Of a stretch of 64,000 nucleotides of DNA, positions 1-8,025 are shown piece by piece. Position numbers and translations under genes: made by a program. The DNA comes from Aliishimia ponticola. Lineage in GTDB: Bacteria > Pseudomonadota > Alphaproteobacteria > Rhodobacterales > Rhodobacteraceae. Where the stretch lies: NCBI RefSeq assembly GCF_004803475.1, contig NZ_SRKY01000001.1, positions 682,001 to 746,000 of the forward strand. Direction: 5' to 3'. The notes under the pieces were generated by a model. It saw only the letters and a program-made list of their open reading frames with translations, ran no database searches and had not been told where the DNA came from. How positions within the stretch are numbered: the first letter of the stretch is position 1; each line of letters starts with the position of its first letter.

Positions 1-2
1 AA

Positions 3-110
3 CAGTCGCGCGAAGTCGTGGTGGCCCGTGCGCTGACAGATCAGCAGTTGCAAGGTGTTCGCACGATCCGCGTGGTCGCGGCACAAAACGCGCGGCAGGT
101 ACGTCGCTAA
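3..110 (+). CDS. C-terminal end of an unidentified protein (partial, 5' end outside window)
   Basis: An open frame enters from the left edge and stops with TAA at 108-110, giving 35 residues that end in AQNARQVRR. The fragment is basic and Arg/Val rich, and no family is recognisable from so short a tail. It is convergent with the RNase D gene, whose stop lies 39 bases further on. Its codon use looks like its high-G+C neighbours, so it is plausibly a real gene end, but it could also be a chance open frame. Confidence 0.4.
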   Translation, partial: QSREVVVARALTDQQLQGVRTIRVVAAQNARQVRR

Positions 111-149
111 AGCAAAGCGTCAGCGGCGCGTCCCCCGCGCCGCCACCCG

Positions 150-1307
150 TCAGAGTTCGACGATCTTGATCGCGTCGCCATCGGCAGACAGCGCGATTTT
201 CCCCTCGCACAGACGCAGCGCATCTGTTCCGAACACCTCGGACCGCCACCCGCGCAGCGCCTGCAGATCGCGCTGACCCGCGGAAATCGCATCAAGATCG
301 GACGCGCTGGCAATCAGACGCGGCGCAACACCAGAGCTTTCCGTCTTGGCCTTCAGCAACACGCGCAGCAGGTCGGCAAGCGCCGGATTGACTTGCAGCT
401 TGTCACGGCTGGTATCGGCCTTCGGCAAATCCTCGGGCGGATAGTCCAGCCCCCGCTTCACGGCCTCAAGAATACCTTCGGCAATCTCACCTTTGCGCGC
501 ATCGCGCAAAAGCAGCCGCGCGCGCCCCAGTTCCTTCAGGTCCGACGGCTTCAACGAGGCAAGCTCGATCAGCGCGTCGTCCTTATAGACCCGGTTGCGC
601 GGGATGTTCTTGGTCTGCGCATGGATCTCGCGGAACCGCGCCAATTCCTTGACCAGCGCGAGGAACTTACCGCTATTGGTGCGCGTCTTGACCCGCTGCC
701 AGGCGTCTTCAGGCTCCACCCGGTAGGTTTCGGGCGTTGTCAGAACCTCAAGCTCTTCGCCGACCCATTTCGCGCGCCCCGACTGCGCCAGTTCTTCCGA
801 CAGCACTTCGTAGATCTTGCGCAAATGCGTCACGTCAGCCAGCGCATAGGCTTTTTGTGCTTCTGTCAGCGGGCGGCGCGACCAATCGGTAAAGCGTGAC
901 GTCTTGTCCAGCTTGGCCCGCGCGATCCGCTTCACCAGCGTTTCATAGCCCACCTGATCGCCAAACCCGCAGACCATGGCCGCAACCTGCGTGTCAAAAA
1001 GCGGCTCGGGGATCACCCCGGCTTCGACGAAGAAGATTTCAAGATCCTGCCGCGCCGCGTGGAACACTTTGACCACGGACGTATCGCGGAAAAGCTCATA
1101 GAGCGGCTCAAGCGACATATCGTTGCCCAAGGGATCGACCAGAACCGCGTCGGTCTTGCCGTCCCCCGGATAGGCCAACTGCGCGAGGCAAAGCTTGGCG
1201 TAATAGGTCCGTTCCCGCAAAAACTCGGTATCTACCGTAACATAGGGGGCTTGGGCCGCCTCGGCGCAAAATGCAGCGAGGTCTTCGGTCGTGGTCAGAA
1301 TGCGCAT
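150..1307 (-). CDS. rnd: Ribonuclease D
   Basis: This 385-residue protein is a 3'-5' exoribonuclease of the DEDD superfamily that trims tRNA 3' ends and other structured RNAs in the cytoplasm. The exonuclease motifs are visible: Exo I VTVDTEFLRE near residue 24, Exo II around VFHAARQDLEIF near residue 80, and the Exo III YxxxD-type motif YALADVTHL near residue 155. An HRDC-like RNA-binding region follows (residues about 210-290, FREIHAQTKNIPRNRV). The length matches the family. The ATG at 1307 directly precedes the conserved N-terminus. It is on the same strand as purN and purM but separated from purN by 70 bases, so co-transcription is possible but not shown. Confidence 0.95.
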   Translation of the reverse strand: MRILTTTEDLAAFCAEAAQAPYVTVDTEFLRERTYYAKLCLAQLAYPGDGKTDAVLVDPLGNDMSLEPLYELFRDTSVVKVFHAARQDLEIFFVEAGVIPEPLFDTQVAAMVCGFGDQVGYETLVKRIARAKLDKTSRFTDWSRRPLTEAQKAYALADVTHLRKIYEVLSEELAQSGRAKWVGEELEVLTTPETYRVEPEDAWQRVKTRTNSGKFLALVKELARFREIHAQTKNIPRNRVYKDDALIELASLKPSDLKELGRARLLLRDARKGEIAEGILEAVKRGLDYPPEDLPKADTSRDKLQVNPALADLLRVLLKAKTESSGVAPRLIASASDLDAISAGQRDLQALRGWRSEVFGTDALRLCEGKIALSADGDAIKIVEL

Positions 1308-1377
1308 AGACGGCTATACTTGTCTTTCTTGAGCGTATCCCTTCGTCCTAGCCCAAGATGCCAGCCTTTACCAGAGC

Positions 1378-1971
1378 CTACCCCAACCAGACAGGGCGGC
1401 GATCCCCGGCTGCAAATCGGCGCAGCACAGCGGGATAAAGGCGGTGTTCTTCCACCAGAACCCGCGCGGCAAGGCTGTCAGGCGTATCGCCCTCTTGGAT
1501 CGGCACCCGCGCCTGACCAAGGATCGGCCCGTCATCCAGTTCCGGTGTGACCTCATGCACGGTGCAGCCATGCTCGGTCTCGCCTGCTTCCAATGCGCGC
1601 GCATGGGTGTGCAGCCCGCGATATTTCGGCAGCAGCGACGGGTGGATATTGATCATCCGCCCGCTCCACGGTGTCACGAATCCGGCGGTGAGAACACGCA
1701 TGAACCCGGCCAGACAGATGATATCCGGCGCGTGCGGGGCCAAAGCCTGCGCCAGCGCGGTTTCGAACGCGGCGCGGTCCCCGGCAAAGGGGCGGTGGTC
1801 CACGACTTCGGTCGCCAGCCCCTGCCCGCGCGCCCAAGCGATGCCGCCCGCGTCTTCCTTGTTGGACAGAATAACGGCAGGACGTGCGGGATGATCGCCG
1901 GTCATACTATCGACCAGCGCGCGCATGTTCGATCCGCCGCCAGAGATGAAAATAGCGACGCGCTTGGTCAC
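1378..1971 (-). CDS. purN: Phosphoribosylglycinamide formyltransferase (GART)
   Basis: This 197-residue enzyme transfers the formyl group of 10-formyl-THF to glycinamide ribonucleotide, the third step of de novo purine synthesis. The glycine-rich N-terminus ([11 protein letters not shown]) binds the phosphoribosyl group. The catalytic Asn and His lie in [14 protein letters not shown] and the catalytic Asp in [12 protein letters not shown], all as in the PurN family. The ATG at 1971 overlaps the purM stop by four bases (ATGA), so purM-purN are translationally coupled in one operon, the usual alphaproteobacterial order. Confidence 0.96.
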   Translation of the reverse strand: MTKRVAIFISGGGSNMRALVDSMTGDHPARPAVILSNKEDAGGIAWARGQGLATEVVDHRPFAGDRAAFETALAQALAPHAPDIICLAGFMRVLTAGFVTPWSGRMINIHPSLLPKYRGLHTHARALEAGETEHGCTVHEVTPELDDGPILGQARVPIQEGDTPDSLAARVLVEEHRLYPAVLRRFAAGDRRPVWLG

Positions 1972-3029
1972 ATCAGCGATCCGGTATAATGCACCGCGCC
2001 ATCCCCCGCTGCGATCTGGCCGATCTGATAGACGTCATGCCCGGCCTCTTGCAGCGCGGCGCGGGCGGTTTCCACCTGATCTGCCGCGACCGCGACCACC
2101 ATGCCGATACCGCAGTTGAAGGTCTTGAGCATTTCGCCCGCTTCCATTCCGCCCTGTTCGGCCAGCCAGCGGAAGACCGGCGGCAAATCCCAAGCGGACA
2201 GATCAACCTCTGCCTGCAGCCCTTCGGGCAACACGCGCGGCAGGTTTTCGGTCAGGCCGCCACCGGTGATATGCGCAAAAGCGTGAACGCCGCTGCTGGC
2301 CTTCATCGCGGCGATGCAGCCTTTGACGTAAAGGACCGTGGGTGCCAGAAGCGCCGCACCAAGCGTGCCATCCGCCCAAGGGCAATCGGCATCCCAACCA
2401 AGGCCGGACTGTGCGACCAGCGCGCGCACAAGGCTGTAGCCATTGGAATGCACGCCGGACGAGGCCAGCCCCAAAAGGACATCGCCCTCGGCTACATCGC
2501 GCGGCAAGGTCTGACCGCGCTCCATCGCGCCCACGGCAAAGCCGGCCAGATCGAAATCGCCTTCGGGATACATGCCCGGCATTTCCGCCGTCTCGCCGCC
2601 GATCAGGGCGCAGCCGGACAGCGCGCAGCCTTCCGCGATGCCTTCGACCACCCGCGCCGCCGCGTCCAGTTCCAGTTTACCCGTGGCGAAATAGTCGAGA
2701 AAGAAAAGCGGCTCTGCGCCCTGGCACACCAGATCGTTGACACACATGGCCACAAGGTCGATCCCGACCCCATCCACATTGCCCGTATCGATGGCGATGC
2801 GCAGCTTGGTCCCGACCCCGTCGGTCGCCGCGACCAGCACCGGATCATCATATCCGGCCGCCTTCAAATCGAAGAGCCCGCCAAACCCACCAAGGCCCGA
2901 CATCACGCCGGGGCGTTGCGTGCGCTTGGCCGCGGGTTTGATCCGCTCGACAAGCTCGTTGCCCGCGTCGATATCGACGCCTGCATCGGCATAGGTGATC
3001 CCGTTCTTGCGCTGGTCCTGATCGGTCAT
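1968..3029 (-). CDS. purM: Phosphoribosylformylglycinamidine cyclo-ligase (AIR synthetase)
   Basis: This 353-residue enzyme closes the imidazole ring of FGAM with ATP to give aminoimidazole ribonucleotide, the fifth step of purine synthesis. The N-terminus [20 protein letters not shown], the glycine-rich segment [16 protein letters not shown] and the ATP-site region [10 protein letters not shown] are typical of PurM. The C-terminal half contains [17 protein letters not shown] purine-rich ribosome-binding site (GGGGGAACC) precedes the ATG at 3029. It is the first gene of a purM-purN operon with a four-base overlap. Confidence 0.97.
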   Translation of the reverse strand: MTDQDQRKNGITYADAGVDIDAGNELVERIKPAAKRTQRPGVMSGLGGFGGLFDLKAAGYDDPVLVAATDGVGTKLRIAIDTGNVDGVGIDLVAMCVNDLVCQGAEPLFFLDYFATGKLELDAAARVVEGIAEGCALSGCALIGGETAEMPGMYPEGDFDLAGFAVGAMERGQTLPRDVAEGDVLLGLASSGVHSNGYSLVRALVAQSGLGWDADCPWADGTLGAALLAPTVLYVKGCIAAMKASSGVHAFAHITGGGLTENLPRVLPEGLQAEVDLSAWDLPPVFRWLAEQGGMEAGEMLKTFNCGIGMVVAVAADQVETARAALQEAGHDVYQIGQIAAGDGAVHYTGSLM

Positions 3030-3136
3030 AAGGTTCCCCCGGCTTGGCTTTGGCCGAGGGCGTAGACCATCACGGCAGTCCCTGCAACTGCCGGTCTTGA
3101 CTTGCCCCGGTCAAAGGGCTTAGCCACAGCCTTGGC

Positions 3137-3213
3137 GGGCCTGTAGCTCAATTGGTTAGAGCAGAGCGCTCATAACGCTTTGGTTGCGGGTTCAAGTCCT
3201 GCCGGGCCTACCA
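3137..3213 (+). tRNA. tRNA-Ile with CAT anticodon (probably lysidine-modified)
   Basis: The 77-base sequence folds into a full cloverleaf with encoded CCA: a 7-bp acceptor stem (GGGCCTG with CGGGCCT), D arm GCTC...GAGC, anticodon stem GAGCG/CGCTT around loop CTCATAA, and T arm GCGGG TTCAAGT CCTGC. The anticodon is CAT. The GCGCTCATAACGC anticodon arm followed by TTGGTTGC resembles bacterial tRNA-Ile2, whose C34 is converted to lysidine, more than elongator tRNA-Met. That assignment is by resemblance. Confidence 0.88.
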
Positions 3214-3251
3214 AATCACTCCGCAAGATGCCGTTTGAACCCAGTCGCGCC

Positions 3252-3440
3252 TCAGCGCGCTTGGCTGCCAAACCCGCCATATTCTTCGACATATTCTTCG
3301 ATTGCGGCATTCACCACACGTTCCGGATACCCGGCCACGCGCATGGAAGAGCGGGTCCAGTCAATCGGCTTGCCCTGACGCGCATCGAGGACAAGCAAGT
3401 TTTTCAAACGGTCGACCAGAAGTTTGTGCTGTGGGCTCAT
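3252..3440 (-). CDS. Small conserved-looking protein of unknown function
   Basis: The gene encodes 62 residues beginning MSPQHKLLVDRLKNLLVLD. It is predicted to be mostly helical, with no signal peptide, membrane segment or Cys motif. The frame remains open upstream to 3515, but the start at 3440 gives a compact protein that opens with a well-formed amphipathic helix. The middle part (WTRSSMRVAGYPERVVNAAIEEYVEEYGG) has the ordered composition of a real domain. It lies between tRNA-Ile and the response-regulator gene. I do not recognise a function. Confidence 0.65.
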   Translation of the reverse strand: MSPQHKLLVDRLKNLLVLDARQGKPIDWTRSSMRVAGYPERVVNAAIEEYVEEYGGFGSQAR

Positions 3441-3613
3441 GTACCTAACTCTTTTACAAAAATTGTCTGAAACGAGGCGCACGAGCCCCGCGCACCCCTG
3501 AACGAGATGGCGCATTTTCAGCGATAACGGGCCAGTCTGGTCATTTGATGACCGATTTTCGGCAAGGTCATGTCGTCAGACATGCGACCCTGCATCAATC
3601 CGCCATCATACCG

Positions 3614-4372
3614 TCACGCCACATCCGAGATTTGCGCTGGGATACCGAAATCTTCCACCGGCATGTCGAACGGCAAGGACATCTGATCGTCTTCCGGCGT
3701 CACATCTGCCAGACGATAGCCACGCCCACGGATCGTTTCGATCAAGGTACGCGGTGCGCCCGCATTCGCCAGACGGCTGCGCAACGTCGCCACGAACACG
3801 TCGATCGTGCGTTCCTCGCCGCCTTCATCGATGCCGTAAAGCTCCCCCATGATCAGATGCTTGCTGACCGCATGCGGTGCATTCAGGCACAACTTTTCAA
3901 AGATCGTATATTGCGCCGGGGACATTTTCACCTGTGCCGCGCCCCACCAGACCTTCCGTTCAGACAGGCTGACGCGCAAAGGACCGATATTCAGCACCGG
4001 CCCGGCATAGCCCGCGCGGCGAGTCGCCACCGCAAGGATACGCGCCGCGACTTCCGACGCAGGCGTGCCGGGATCAAGCACATCATCAGCGCCCAGTTCC
4101 AAAGCGTCGGTTCTGTCCGAGGCATCCCGATTGGAATCCACAAGCAGAATGGACATGTTCGGACATTCCTTGCGGAGCTGATCCAGCGCAATCCGCCACC
4201 GAAGGTCCGGAAGGTCTGTCTCCAGAATCACCACCGGGTGACCCAAAAGATCCAAACACTCAAAAATCGCAATTCCGTCTTCTGCCGGCGTCACTGGAAA
4301 TCCGAGTTGGCTCAAATCAGCTTGAAGCCGGACGGAATCCCAGGTGGTTACACTCATCAATACTCGCATCAA
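3614..4372 (-). CDS. OmpR/CtrA-type winged-helix response regulator with a degenerate receiver domain
   Basis: This 252-residue DNA-binding regulator has an N-terminal receiver-like domain (residues about 1-115) and a C-terminal OmpR-type winged helix (about 125-225: MSPAQYTIFEKLCLNAP, ERTIDVFVATLRSRL, IETIRGRGYRL). The receiver lacks the usual acidic pair after strand 1. It has Glu51 at the expected phospho-Asp position (VVILETDLP) and lacks the conserved Lys near ADDVLDPG. These replacements suggest phosphorylation-independent action, with Glu51 perhaps acting as a built-in phosphomimic; this is inference. No kinase gene abuts it, since the histidine kinase at 5097-6407 is separated by a thioesterase. 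The winged helix resembles CtrA-like alphaproteobacterial regulators. Confidence 0.85.
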   Translation of the reverse strand: MMRVLMSVTTWDSVRLQADLSQLGFPVTPAEDGIAIFECLDLLGHPVVILETDLPDLRWRIALDQLRKECPNMSILLVDSNRDASDRTDALELGADDVLDPGTPASEVAARILAVATRRAGYAGPVLNIGPLRVSLSERKVWWGAAQVKMSPAQYTIFEKLCLNAPHAVSKHLIMGELYGIDEGGEERTIDVFVATLRSRLANAGAPRTLIETIRGRGYRLADVTPEDDQMSLPFDMPVEDFGIPAQISDVA

Positions 4373-4528
4373 GGTTACTCCCCTGTTCCACGCGGAGCCC
4401 CCACCCCGACCGTGCCGACCCGTTCAGGGCCTCAAGCACAGTTGAAACAGCCGCCCCCCACTGGGAACGGATGACGCATTAGCCTTAGCGAAAAAACCGA
4501 CGAGTCGGCAAAACCCATCTTTGGTGTA

Positions 4529-4548
4529 GGTTAACGTGAACGCTAACC
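4529..4548. promoter_or_regulatory. Imperfect 20-bp palindrome upstream of the response-regulator gene
   Basis: The sequence GGTTAACGTGAACGCTAACC is a near-symmetric inverted repeat (16 of 20 positions match its own complement). It sits 8 bases past the thioesterase stop and 157 bases upstream of the response-regulator ATG, both on the minus strand. There is no T-run after it, so an operator is somewhat more likely than a terminator. No regulator can be assigned. Confidence 0.35.
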
Positions 4549-4555
4549 ACAGGCC

Positions 4556-5011
4556 TTAAGATGTCTGCAACCTGACATGCCATGTGACGGACATTTCACT
4601 GACCAGATTGTTGTCAGCATCGGTAATCGCGACCACGACGTCGAACACGGTCTTGCCCGTGGTCTGCAATTCGGCCAGCAGGTCCGCGCCGGGGCGTTCG
4701 GTGGCTGCCCGCGCAACAAGCGTGCCTTTCGCGACCTTCACATAGGAAATCCGCGCATCCTTCGCCACGGGCCTGCATTCAAGGATTACAGGGGCCAGCG
4801 CCCCCGCCAAAGCCGCGCCAGAGGCCGCCTCGCCCAAGGTGAACATCGCCCCCGCATGCATTGACGAAATGTGGTTGGATGTCTCGGGCCGCTGCGCAAG
4901 CCGCGCTTCGGCGTGACCGTCCGTGATGTCGCCCAGCACGACGCCGACCGTATTGGCGAAGGGCACGGCATTGGACAGATGCGCGCGGATCATATCGAAA
5001 GATGTGCTCAT
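4556..5011 (-). CDS. PaaI-family hotdog-fold thioesterase
   Basis: This 151-residue protein is of the acyl-CoA thioesterase hotdog class. The central helix motif SSMHAGAMFTLGEAASGAAL corresponds to the HGGxxxxLxD-type active-site region of PaaI enzymes. The remaining strands end in SVTWHVRLQTS. The ATG at 5011 is preceded by a strong ribosome-binding site (GGAGGAACCTC), which excludes the much longer open frame extending to 5308. It lies 85 bases downstream of the histidine-kinase gene on the same strand. The substrate is unknown; PaaI-like enzymes typically hydrolyse aromatic or medium-chain acyl-CoAs. Confidence 0.85.
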   Translation of the reverse strand: MSTSFDMIRAHLSNAVPFANTVGVVLGDITDGHAEARLAQRPETSNHISSMHAGAMFTLGEAASGAALAGALAPVILECRPVAKDARISYVKVAKGTLVARAATERPGADLLAELQTTGKTVFDVVVAITDADNNLVSEMSVTWHVRLQTS

Positions 5012-5096
5012 GAGGTTCCTCCTGCTCTGTCCAACAAAACCCGCAACGCCACGAGCGGCAATCCCTGCCGTTACGGCATTTTGCGGCAGCCGCGCG

Positions 5097-6407
5097 CTAT
5101 CGGGCGATAACGATATCGGCGCATAGCCCGCCCAGCCGTTCACTTTCCGACAGCCGCAGCACCCCGCCATGAGACCGCGCCACATCCGTCGCGATGGCCA
5201 GACCAAGGCCCACCCCCGCGCCGCGATCCTGATTGCGTGACGGATCAAGCCGCACGAAGGGTTTCTGCGCCTCTGCGCGCATCTTCTCGGGGATGCCCGG
5301 CCCGTCATCTTCGACCCTTATGCGCAGCGATTTCTCTGACATGACGACCGACACCTCGGCCCGCTTGCCATAACGCACGCCATTCGACACGAGGTTGTCC
5401 AGCGCCCGCCGGATCGCGGTTTCGCGCAGGGATATGACCCCCTGTCCGCGCGCCTCTGCCAAGACGACGTTGCGGCCCGCCCGCTGCGCGTCTTCGATCA
5501 CCCCTTGGACCAAAGCAATGGGATCGACCTCTTCCGGCATCCCTTCGGAGGCGCCTTTCACGAAACTCAGGAACTCATCCACAAGGCGTTGCATTTCCTC
5601 GACATCATGTTCCAGCGGCTCGCGGTCTTCCTTTTCCAGAAAGCTCAACGCCAGTTTCATGCGCGTCAGCGGCGTGCGCAGATCGTGACTGACCCCCGAC
5701 AGCATCAGCGTGCGCTGTTCGATATGCCGTTCGATCCGGTTGCGCATGTCGATAAAGGCTGTGCCGGCGGCCCGGACCTCTGCCGCGCCGCCCGCCGTAT
5801 AGGGCAAATGACGCCCGCGCCCGAAGGCCTCTGCCGCCTCTGCCAGCCGCGTGATGGGGCGCAGCTGATTGCGCAGATAGATATAGGCGATGACCGTGGT
5901 CAGCACGCCGAAGAAGATCATGTTCACATAAAGCTGGTGCGGCGCCGTCGCCGAGATGCGCCGCCGGTCAAAGCTGATCTTGGCCGGGCCGTTCTGCGTT
6001 TGGGCGAAAAGCTCCACCACCGTGTCATCCGCCAGCAGAAGACGTTCGATCTGGGGGAACGCGGCCTGCAAGCGCGGGCCAAAGACCGTGCCGGTGAAAT
6101 CATACCAAAGCCGTGTATCACGCGGGGGGATTTCCGCGCCCATCTCGACGTCGATCTCCAACGCCGCAAGATCCGCCAGGGCGGCAGGCACCCCATCCGC
6201 ATCGGGGGCCTGCGCGATTCGTTTGAACACCAGCGTCAGGTCCCCGATCATCGCATCCGTCATCTGCGCCGTGACTTCCGTGAAATGGCGCTGGGCGAAC
6301 ACGACGGAAACCACCAGTTGCACCACGACAACCGGCAGGATCAGGATCAGGGCGGCACGTTGATACAGACCGCGGGGCATATAGCGTTTGAGCCACTTGA
6401 AGGACAT
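5097..6407 (-). CDS. EnvZ-like membrane sensor histidine kinase
   Basis: This 436-residue kinase has one N-terminal membrane segment (YQRAALILILPVVVVQLVV, about residues 15-35), a periplasmic sensor of about 115 residues, a second membrane segment near 150-170 and a HAMP linker. The DHp helix carries the phosphorylatable His in SHDLRTPLTRMK. The HATPase_c domain has N box DNLVSNGVRYG, G1 VEDDGPGIP and G2 GAGVGLGLAIA. The arrangement matches EnvZ. The start at 6407 (MSFKWLKRY) was chosen because upstream codons overlap the divergent MBL gene region. No typical response regulator is adjacent, so its partner is probably encoded elsewhere. Confidence 0.9.
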   Translation of the reverse strand: MSFKWLKRYMPRGLYQRAALILILPVVVVQLVVSVVFAQRHFTEVTAQMTDAMIGDLTLVFKRIAQAPDADGVPAALADLAALEIDVEMGAEIPPRDTRLWYDFTGTVFGPRLQAAFPQIERLLLADDTVVELFAQTQNGPAKISFDRRRISATAPHQLYVNMIFFGVLTTVIAYIYLRNQLRPITRLAEAAEAFGRGRHLPYTAGGAAEVRAAGTAFIDMRNRIERHIEQRTLMLSGVSHDLRTPLTRMKLALSFLEKEDREPLEHDVEEMQRLVDEFLSFVKGASEGMPEEVDPIALVQGVIEDAQRAGRNVVLAEARGQGVISLRETAIRRALDNLVSNGVRYGKRAEVSVVMSEKSLRIRVEDDGPGIPEKMRAEAQKPFVRLDPSRNQDRGAGVGLGLAIATDVARSHGGVLRLSESERLGGLCADIVIAR

Positions 6408-6450
6408 GCGATAAGCGTATCTCGTGACCCGGCAAAGGAAAAGCGCGCCC

Positions 6451-7383
6451 ATGATGCCCCCTGACGATTTCAATCCGCCGATCGGAACACCCGAGACCGT
6501 GGCGCCCGATGTGCGCCGGATCGTGGCCCCGAACCCCTCGCCAATGACCTATCGCGGCACGAACACCTATCTGGTGGGCACGCAGGAGGTGGCCGTGATC
6601 GACCCCGGCCCGCAATCCGACGCGCATCTTGAGGCGATTCTGGCCAGCATCGGTCCCGGCGCGCGCGTCAGCCATATCCTTGTGACGCACACGCATCTGG
6701 ATCATTCCCCCCTTGCCCGTCCGCTCGCCGAGGCCACTGGCGCGCCGATTCTGGCCTTCGGCGGGGCGGATTCGGGACGCAGCGCGGTGATGCAGGAACT
6801 GGCGCAGGCCGGAGAGATCGGCGGCGGCGAAGGCATCGATACCGAATTCACCCCTGACGAGACCTTGCAGGACGGCCAGATCGTGCAAGGCCATGGCTGG
6901 ACACTCGAAGCGATCCACACACCCGGCCATATCGGCAACCACCTGTCCTTCGCGCTGGGCAGAACCTGCTTCACCGCCGATCACGTCATGGGCTGGGCAT
7001 CGTCGCTGGTGTCGCCGCCCGATGGCGACCTGACGGATTTCATGGCCTCCTGCGCCAAGCTGTCCGCCCGCACGTGGGATGTCTTTCTGCCCGGCCACGG
7101 CGCGCCAATCACGGCCCCTGCGGATCGGTTGAACTGGCTGACGAGTCACCGCCTATCGCGCGAGGCGTCGATCTTGGCCGCGCTGGAACACGGGCCCGCC
7201 ACCGCTTTTGCCCTGGCCGAAGCCATCTATACCGAAACACCGCCCGCCTTGCTTGGCGCGGCCGCCCGCAACGTCCTGGCCCACCTTGTTGATCTTTATG
7301 GGAAATCCTTGGTCGCGCCGACGGGCGCCCTGACCGCCGAGACGATTTTCCGCCTCAACCCCGAGAAACTGCACGCGAAATGA
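6451..7383 (+). CDS. MBL-fold metallo-hydrolase (glyoxalase II / LACTB2-like)
   Basis: This 310-residue metallo-beta-lactamase-fold hydrolase has the metal motif THTHLDHS (about residues 76-83) and a second ligand region TPGHIGNHLSF. It also contains FTADHVMGW and FLPGHGAPI, which supply the Asp and last His. A C-terminal winged-helix-like tail (about 230-310) is typical of the LACTB2 branch. The ATG at 6451 is preferred over the upstream in-frame ATG at 6424, which would add a poorly conserved basic tail. It is divergent from the histidine kinase with 43 bases between starts. The substrate cannot be told from sequence. Confidence 0.88.
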   Translation: MMPPDDFNPPIGTPETVAPDVRRIVAPNPSPMTYRGTNTYLVGTQEVAVIDPGPQSDAHLEAILASIGPGARVSHILVTHTHLDHSPLARPLAEATGAPILAFGGADSGRSAVMQELAQAGEIGGGEGIDTEFTPDETLQDGQIVQGHGWTLEAIHTPGHIGNHLSFALGRTCFTADHVMGWASSLVSPPDGDLTDFMASCAKLSARTWDVFLPGHGAPITAPADRLNWLTSHRLSREASILAALEHGPATAFALAEAIYTETPPALLGAAARNVLAHLVDLYGKSLVAPTGALTAETIFRLNPEKLHAK

Positions 7384-7401
7384 AAAATCGTGAAAAAGGC
7401 T

Positions 7402-7431
7402 CTGGACGGGGGCGAAACCCATTGCTATATC
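7402..7431 (+). promoter_or_regulatory. Likely sigma-70 promoter of tRNA-Asn
   Basis: A CTGGAC box (7402-7407) and a TATATC box (7426-7431) are separated by 18 bases and end 12 bases before the mature tRNA 5' end. Spacing and position fit a stable-RNA promoter. Assigned by eye. Confidence 0.5.
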
Positions 7432-7443
7432 GCGCCGCACGGT

Positions 7444-7518
7444 TCCGGCGTAGCTCAGCGGTAGAGCAGTTGACTGTTAATCAATTGGTCGTAGGTTCGA
7501 TCCCTACCGCCGGAGCCA
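7444..7518 (+). tRNA. tRNA-Asn (GTT), island integration target
   Basis: A 75-base cloverleaf with encoded CCA: acceptor TCCGGCG paired with CGCCGGA, anticodon loop containing GTT, and T arm GTAGG TTCGATC CCTAC. Its 3' part from 7470 onward is repeated exactly at 21998-22049. The 5' part is therefore original chromosome, while the 3' part now belongs to the left end of the inserted island and restores the gene. Confidence 0.96.
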
Positions 7519-7521
7519 AAA
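7470..7521 (+). repeat. attL: 52-bp direct repeat at left island end
   Basis: These 52 bases, from the anticodon stem of tRNA-Asn through CCA plus one A, are identical to 21998-22049. With a one-base shift in an A run, the similarity continues for another six bases (TCTCTC). Confidence 0.95.
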
Positions 7522-7550
7522 TCTCTCTTAGATAACAAGAGTGTAACATG

Positions 7551-7574
7551 ACCGCCCTCCCGGGCGGTTTTTTG
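7551..7574 (+). terminator. Rho-independent terminator after tRNA-Asn
   Basis: The sequence ACCGCCC-TCC-CGGGCGGT followed by a run of T (7568-7573) forms a GC-rich hairpin with a U tail. It lies just inside the island and should end tRNA-Asn transcription before the minus-strand cargo genes. Confidence 0.8.
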
Positions 7575-7575
7575 T

Positions 7576-7597
7576 TTTTGCAACGATTTTGCAACGA
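7576..7597 (+). repeat. Tandem TTTTGCAACGA pair near attL (candidate integrase arm sites)
   Basis: TTTTGCAACGA occurs twice in direct succession (7576-7586 and 7587-7597), 55 bases inside attL. The same 10-mer TTTTGCAACG occurs as a tandem pair just inside attR (21852-21871) and as an inverted copy at 21921-21930. The one-turn spacing and location near both ends suggest arm-type binding sites for the island integrase. Confidence 0.6.
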
Positions 7598-7621
7598 TGA
7601 CTCGTTGGGCATAGCCTCCAT

Positions 7622-7921
7622 TCAGTTCTTTTGCTGCTTGTCGCGGTATGCCTCCTCGCAATCATAGCAGATGTCGTCGCCGGGCTTTCTCCGAATCCCG
7701 CGACATTGTCTGCAAGGTCGCTCAGGTGATTCATAAAACACATCTCCAACAGCCCAAGCCTTGGCTCGCTCGAGAATTGGCGATGGAACGCCCAGATCAC
7801 CTCGCATGTACGCATGCCAAACTACGATATTCGACATTCCTAAAAAGTCGGAAATTTCGCGGCATTCTATACTCTGCCGAAGATGGCCGTTTTCTCGGTA
7901 GAAATTCCGCGCCATTTCCAT
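7622..7921 (-). CDS. Small island protein with HTH-like part and C-terminal Cys motif, unknown function
   Basis: This protein has 99 residues from the ATG at 7921; a TTG at 7942 would add seven. The middle (REISDFLGMSNIVVWHAYMRGD) looks like a helix-turn-helix reading head. The C-terminus contains CRQCRG...ICYDCEEAY, two CxxC pairs that could hold a zinc ion. It is the last gene of the minus-strand cargo block, about 100 bases downstream of the DUF3883 gene. It might regulate the cargo, or be a small phage transcription factor. No precise family is recognised. Confidence 0.6.
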   Translation of the reverse strand: MEMARNFYRENGHLRQSIECREISDFLGMSNIVVWHAYMRGDLGVPSPILERAKAWAVGDVFYESPERPCRQCRGIRRKPGDDICYDCEEAYRDKQQKN

Positions 7922-8025
7922 GGCCGTTAGGTATTCCTTCAAGTCAACGAAGGTTTTTCGCCGGGCTATTGTGATATCTCGGTTTGTTGATCGCGTTGCG
8001 TTGGCTTAGTCGGGGTGCGCGTCTT

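Noticed and set aside
3137-3213. Elongator tRNA-Met
   Set aside because: The anticodon CAT is ambiguous, but the acceptor, anticodon arm and following TTGGTTGC resemble tRNA-Ile2, so Ile was preferred; not fully certain.
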